A stretch of DNA of 8,826 bases. Source: Alphaproteobacteria bacterium MarineAlpha10_Bin3 (GTDB lineage: Bacteria > Pseudomonadota > Alphaproteobacteria > UBA8366 > GCA-2717185). The position numbers were made by a program, and so were the translations under genes. Below the pieces are notes generated by a model, which made no database searches, had not been told where the DNA came from, and saw only the letters and a program-made list of their open reading frames with translations. Every line of letters starts with the position of its first letter. Positions within the stretch are counted from its first letter, which is position 1. Of the stretch, positions 5,940 to 8,826 are shown one piece after another. The stretch covers positions 1 through 8,826 of the forward strand of contig PTKA01000036.1 of NCBI GenBank assembly GCA_002937525.1, read 5' to 3'.

Positions 5940-8377
5940 CGGCTTGCTTTTGCGTGCCGGCCGGGTCGCGCCGGCTCGCCCTCGGCCATCAGCGCATGAA
6001 TTCGCTTGGGCGACAGTGGCAAGTGTTGAACATTGACCCCAAGCGCATCGGAGACCGCGTTGGCGATGCACACCGGGGTCGACATGCAACTGCCTTCCGC
6101 CATGCCCTTGGCGCCAAGCGGGGTGAACGGCGATGGCGATTCCATGTGCAGGATTTCCGGCCGCGGCACTTCGCGGACCGTCGGAATCAGGTAATCGGCG
6201 AACGTACCGGTCAGGAAGTTCCCGTCCTCGTCATAGAGAAACTCCTCGTACAACGCGGTTCCGATCCCCTGCGCAAAGGCTCCCAGCACCTGCCCCTCGA
6301 CGATGAGCGGGTTCAGGAGTTTTCCGCAGTCATGCATGGTGATGTAGCGGTCGATGCGGACCATCGCGGTTATGGGATCGACTTCCACGCCGCACATATC
6401 GAAGACAAAGCCATAGGTCAGCGACGTATTGATCCGGTCGCCGGGCGTCGGCGCTTCCAGTTCCGGCGGCGTCCAGGATGCGGTCTCTCGCATCCCGGCG
6501 TCCATCCCGTCGGGCAATTCCGCCGGCGCCCAATGGGCGGTGCCGGCGACCCGGCCAAAGGATATGGAATTTTCCGGATTGTCCCGGGCATGGATACTGC
6601 CGCCGGTGAATTCGATATTCTGCACCGGTGTATTCAGATTTTTCGCCGCGATACGCGCCAATTTATCGCGTATTTTGCCGGCCGCTATATGGGCTGCGAC
6701 CGCGGTTCCCGGCGTAAAGCGGCATGAATAGGTGCCGGCCGCGATTGACCACGGATCTTTCTGGGTGTCGTGCTCCATATTCACCGTAATGTCTTCCATC
6801 CGCAGACCCAACCGGTCGGAAACGATCTGGGCTAGAATGGTTTCATACCCTTGGCCCTGGGGCATGCAATCGGCGGTAACCGAAACCGTGCCCATGGGCT
6901 CGACATTGACCGTCGCCATGGAAACGGCGCCGTTTTTAGGCCCGGATTTTTCCCGCTCCTCGGCGCTCAAAAGTGTGCTCAGATAACCCATATTGGACAT
7001 GCCGGGCTCGACAATGGCGGCGTAGCCGATGCCGTAAAGCCGCCCCTTGGCCCGCGCCTCGTCGCGCCGGCGCAACAGGTCTTCGAGCCGGTTCTCCGAT
7101 GTTGCGATGTCGATGGCTTTTTGATAATCGCCGGAATCCAGCAGCGATCCGGCGGCGGCGCGGTAGGGAAAGGACCCGGCGGGGATCAGATTTTTGCGGA
7201 TCACATCGAGCGGGTCGAGACCGAGTTCCCTGGCGATATGGCTGGTCATCCGCTCCAGCGCAAAATACAGTTGCGGGCCGCCGAAACCGCGGACCAGGCC
7301 GGCGGGCATCTTGTTGCTGACGACGATTTTATTGGTAACGGCGACGTTGGTAATGGCATAGGCGCCCGTGATCGCGCCCTGCATCCGGTACAATGGGCCC
7401 GGCATGGGGGCCCGCAGATAGGCGCCGTAATCTTCCAGCTGGTCAAAGCGAAGCGCGGTGATGACGCCGTCCTTGCGCACGGCGGCTTCCAGCGTCGTGA
7501 TCCGGTTGGGACACGAGTTTGCCGCGATTAAATGTTCGTAGCGGTCTTCGATCCACCGGATCGGCCGCCCGGTAATCCTGGACGCGAGGCTCATCAAAAC
7601 GATATAGGGAAACACCGCCAGCTTGATGCCGAAACTGCCGCCGGAATCGCGCGGTGTCCGCAGCCGCAGCCGCGAGCCCGGCACGCGCAATGCGCGCGAC
7701 ATCACCGGATGGGTGCTGTACGGACCCTGGAAATTGGAGAAAACATCGTAAGAATTATCGTCGGCGCTGTATTCGGCAACGACGACGAAGTTTTCCATCG
7801 GCATGTAGGAATGGCGCGGAAAGTGCGTGGTCAGTGAAAACCTATGATCGGCTTGGGCGAACGCAGTGTCGGGATCGCCATAGGTAAAATCGCGAACCGA
7901 CACAAGATTAGAGCCCGCTTCCTCATGGACCAAAGGCGCCTTGTCGCCCGCCGCTTGCAGCGAATCGACCGCCGCCGGCAGTTGTTTATAGTCGATTCGG
8001 ACATAATCCATTGCATCTTCGGCAAGATACCGGTCATCGGCAATCACCAGGACCACCGGCTCCCCGACATAGCGCACCCGGCCGACCGCCAGCGACCACT
8101 GGTGTAGCGGTTGCCGCAGCACCACCAGAAACGGATCGGAAAGCGCCTGAATATCCGCCCCGGTAATCACCGCGAAGACGCCGGGCCGCGACAGCGCTTC
8201 GGCAACGTCTATGCTCTCGATTTCGGCATGGGCATAGGGCGAGCGAAGGATGGCTGCGTTAAGGGTCCGGGGCGAGACCGGCAGATCGTCCGCATATCGA
8301 CCGCGCCCGCGCAGCAGGCGAAGGTCTTCGGTGCGTTCAAGGGGTTGACCCACATTGGGCACCGTGGATTTGGTCAT
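5936..8377 (-). CDS. Molybdenum hydroxylase large subunit, molybdopterin-binding (xanthine dehydrogenase / CoxL family)
   Basis: This 813-residue subunit binds the Mo-pterin cofactor and the substrate and hydroxylates it with water-derived oxygen. The N-terminal part (about 18-135) is the aldehyde oxidase/xanthine dehydrogenase a/b hammerhead domain. Cofactor motifs follow: GGSFGIK (246-252), VRGFGGPQ (362-369), MPQGQGYE (505-512), YSCRFTPGTAV (550-560), HDCGKLLNPLIVEGQ (682-696) and GAKGMAEGSCM (755-765), with E761 as the expected catalytic base. It lacks the AYxCSFR loop of true (form I) CO dehydrogenase and the AYRGAGR loop of form II. The RGFGGPQ stretch recalls xanthine dehydrogenases, so an organic heterocycle or aldehyde is a likelier substrate than CO. 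The start at 8377 gives a normal N-terminus (RTEDLRLLRGRGRYADD at 15-31) and has a weak AAAGG upstream. There is no Tat signal. It leads block 1, overlapping the FAD subunit start by 4 nt. Confidence 0.95.
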   Translation of the reverse strand: MTKSTVPNVGQPLERTEDLRLLRGRGRYADDLPVSPRTLNAAILRSPYAHAEIESIDVAEALSRPGVFAVITGADIQALSDPFLVVLRQPLHQWSLAVGRVRYVGEPVVLVIADDRYLAEDAMDYVRIDYKQLPAAVDSLQAAGDKAPLVHEEAGSNLVSVRDFTYGDPDTAFAQADHRFSLTTHFPRHSYMPMENFVVVAEYSADDNSYDVFSNFQGPYSTHPVMSRALRVPGSRLRLRTPRDSGGSFGIKLAVFPYIVLMSLASRITGRPIRWIEDRYEHLIAANSCPNRITTLEAAVRKDGVITALRFDQLEDYGAYLRAPMPGPLYRMQGAITGAYAITNVAVTNKIVVSNKMPAGLVRGFGGPQLYFALERMTSHIARELGLDPLDVIRKNLIPAGSFPYRAAAGSLLDSGDYQKAIDIATSENRLEDLLRRRDEARAKGRLYGIGYAAIVEPGMSNMGYLSTLLSAEEREKSGPKNGAVSMATVNVEPMGTVSVTADCMPQGQGYETILAQIVSDRLGLRMEDITVNMEHDTQKDPWSIAAGTYSCRFTPGTAVAAHIAAGKIRDKLARIAAKNLNTPVQNIEFTGGSIHARDNPENSISFGRVAGTAHWAPAELPDGMDAGMRETASWTPPELEAPTPGDRINTSLTYGFVFDMCGVEVDPITAMVRIDRYITMHDCGKLLNPLIVEGQVLGAFAQGIGTALYEEFLYDEDGNFLTGTFADYLIPTVREVPRPEILHMESPSPFTPLGAKGMAEGSCMSTPVCIANAVSDALGVNVQHLPLSPKRIHALMAEGEPARPGRHAKASR

Positions 8378-8658
8378 CTCGGAAACTGCCTTTGAGATTT
8401 ACCGGGATTAATCACCAAATTTCGCCTGTCGGCAAGTATCGCCATGAAGGCCGAATGCCGACCGAACGATGCCCAATACACGGGCGCCTTCCAGTACGGA
8501 TGCATTGTTTGAAATAGGGCGAAATTTACGCGCCCGGATCGGAATTTATGATATTACTCCAAATTATGGTAGCTGTGATGCGCCAAAGAACGGAAAATGT
8601 CTTCTTTAAGTCTCCTTAGTTTGGTAATTCAGACAATTATTCGTGGTGCAGAGTCTTC

Positions 8659-8674
8659 AGTTAAATGGTTAACT
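8659..8674. repeat. Short inverted repeat AGTTAA-N4-TTAACT
   Basis: Two exact 6-bp arms flank ATGG in the AT-rich upstream region of the Mo-hydroxylase operon. The size fits a small regulator site, but AT-rich DNA produces such dyads by chance. Confidence 0.3.
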
Positions 8675-8753
8675 TCCGAAAATCAGGGTCACTCAAATAT
8701 TTAAACTCTTTGATGGATGAAAAATTCGCAAAAAATCAGAAAATGAATACTGG

Positions 8754-8826
8754 GTGAAATTCATAAAATTGCTTGCATCGAAACCAGAATTTATAAATTC
8801 GATGATGGCGCAGTATTTAACAGAGG
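8754..8826 (+). CDS. Possible start of an unrecognised plus-strand gene crossing the right edge
   Basis: From a GTG at 8754 the plus frame reads VKFIKLLASKPEFINSMMAQ then YLTE and is open to the window edge. In-frame ATGs also occur at 8802 and 8805. The frame is open back to 8721, after a TGA at 8718-8720. The reading looks protein-like (mixed hydrophobic and charged, few rare residues), but no Shine-Dalgarno sequence precedes any start and I recognise no family. The composition is much more AT-rich than the neighbouring genes, so chance is quite possible. Confidence 0.15.
   Translation, partial: MKFIKLLASKPEFINSMMAQYLTE
8787..8800. repeat. 14-bp perfect palindrome GAATTTATAAATTC
   Basis: The 14 bases equal their own reverse complement with no spacer. 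The site lies in AT-rich DNA near the right edge. It could be a protein site or chance; it is not GC-rich enough for a terminator. Confidence 0.35.

Larger units (their letters stand above)
8378..8826. other. Region upstream of the large-subunit gene, no confident gene, AT-rich right half
   Basis: No reading frame on either strand gives a recognisable protein here. From about 8540 the composition falls sharply: by hand count 17 of 60 bases at 8701-8760 are G or C, whereas the flanking genes are plainly GC-rich. The promoter of the Mo-hydroxylase genes should lie in this stretch on the minus strand, but I could not find a convincing -35/-10 pair. Short dyads are present: GGGCG/CGCCC around 8517-8535, AGTTAA-N4-TTAACT at 8659-8674 and a 14-bp palindrome at 8787-8800. 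The part up to the edge could be an ordinary intergenic region or the boundary of acquired DNA. Confidence 0.6.

Noticed and set aside
5936..8377. Aerobic carbon monoxide dehydrogenase (CoxL).
   Set aside because: The AYxCSFR active-site loop is absent and the aligned loop is AGLVRGFGGPQ.
8444..8512. 22-codon plus-strand frame upstream of the large-subunit gene as a small protein.
   Set aside because: No ribosome binding site and no recognisable features; such short frames are expected by chance.
8693..8824. Minus-strand open frame reaching the right edge (43 codons) as the C-terminal end of another gene.
   Set aside because: No recognisable motif, and it overlaps a plus-strand frame that looks equally good; AT-rich DNA gives no basis for choosing.

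Overview
The window is a GC-rich bacterial segment. Base composition, codon use and gene families suggest a proteobacterium, most likely alphaproteobacterial, but no marker gene fixes the taxon. Every convincing gene lies on the minus strand, so transcription runs from high to low coordinates. The genes form two tightly packed catabolic blocks and the start of a third gene set at the left edge.

Block 1 (8377 down to 4634) encodes a complete three-subunit molybdenum hydroxylase of the xanthine dehydrogenase / CO dehydrogenase family. The order is large molybdopterin subunit (813 aa), FAD subunit (275 aa) and [2Fe-2S] subunit (164 aa), joined by 4-nt and 17-nt overlaps. Directly after the [2Fe-2S] gene is a short relic of an alpha/beta hydrolase (4633-4410). 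It has lost its N-terminal part and an internal segment.

A short control region (about 4301-4409) follows. It holds a perfect 10+6+10 inverted repeat that looks like an operator, a weak candidate promoter overlapping it, and a 10-bp direct repeat.

Block 2 (4300 down to the left edge) encodes the two halves of an ATP-dependent hydantoinase/oxoprolinase-type enzyme, HyuA-like (680 aa) and HyuB-like (580 aa), then a MarR-family regulator (144 aa). The first 26 codons of a second FAD-binding molybdenum-hydroxylase subunit run off the left edge. ATGA or TGATG overlaps and a 4-nt gap indicate one operon.

The gene content suggests a catabolic module for a nitrogen heterocycle or related compound. 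A Mo-hydroxylase would oxidise a ring carbon to a carbonyl (lactam or imide), and the HyuAB pair would open that cyclic amide at the expense of ATP. The MarR protein would sense the substrate or an intermediate, with the palindrome upstream of hyuA as its likely target. The substrate cannot be read from the sequence.

The right end (8378-8826) has no confident gene and becomes strongly AT-rich from about 8540. It holds small palindromes and a weak hint of a plus-strand reading frame crossing the right edge.
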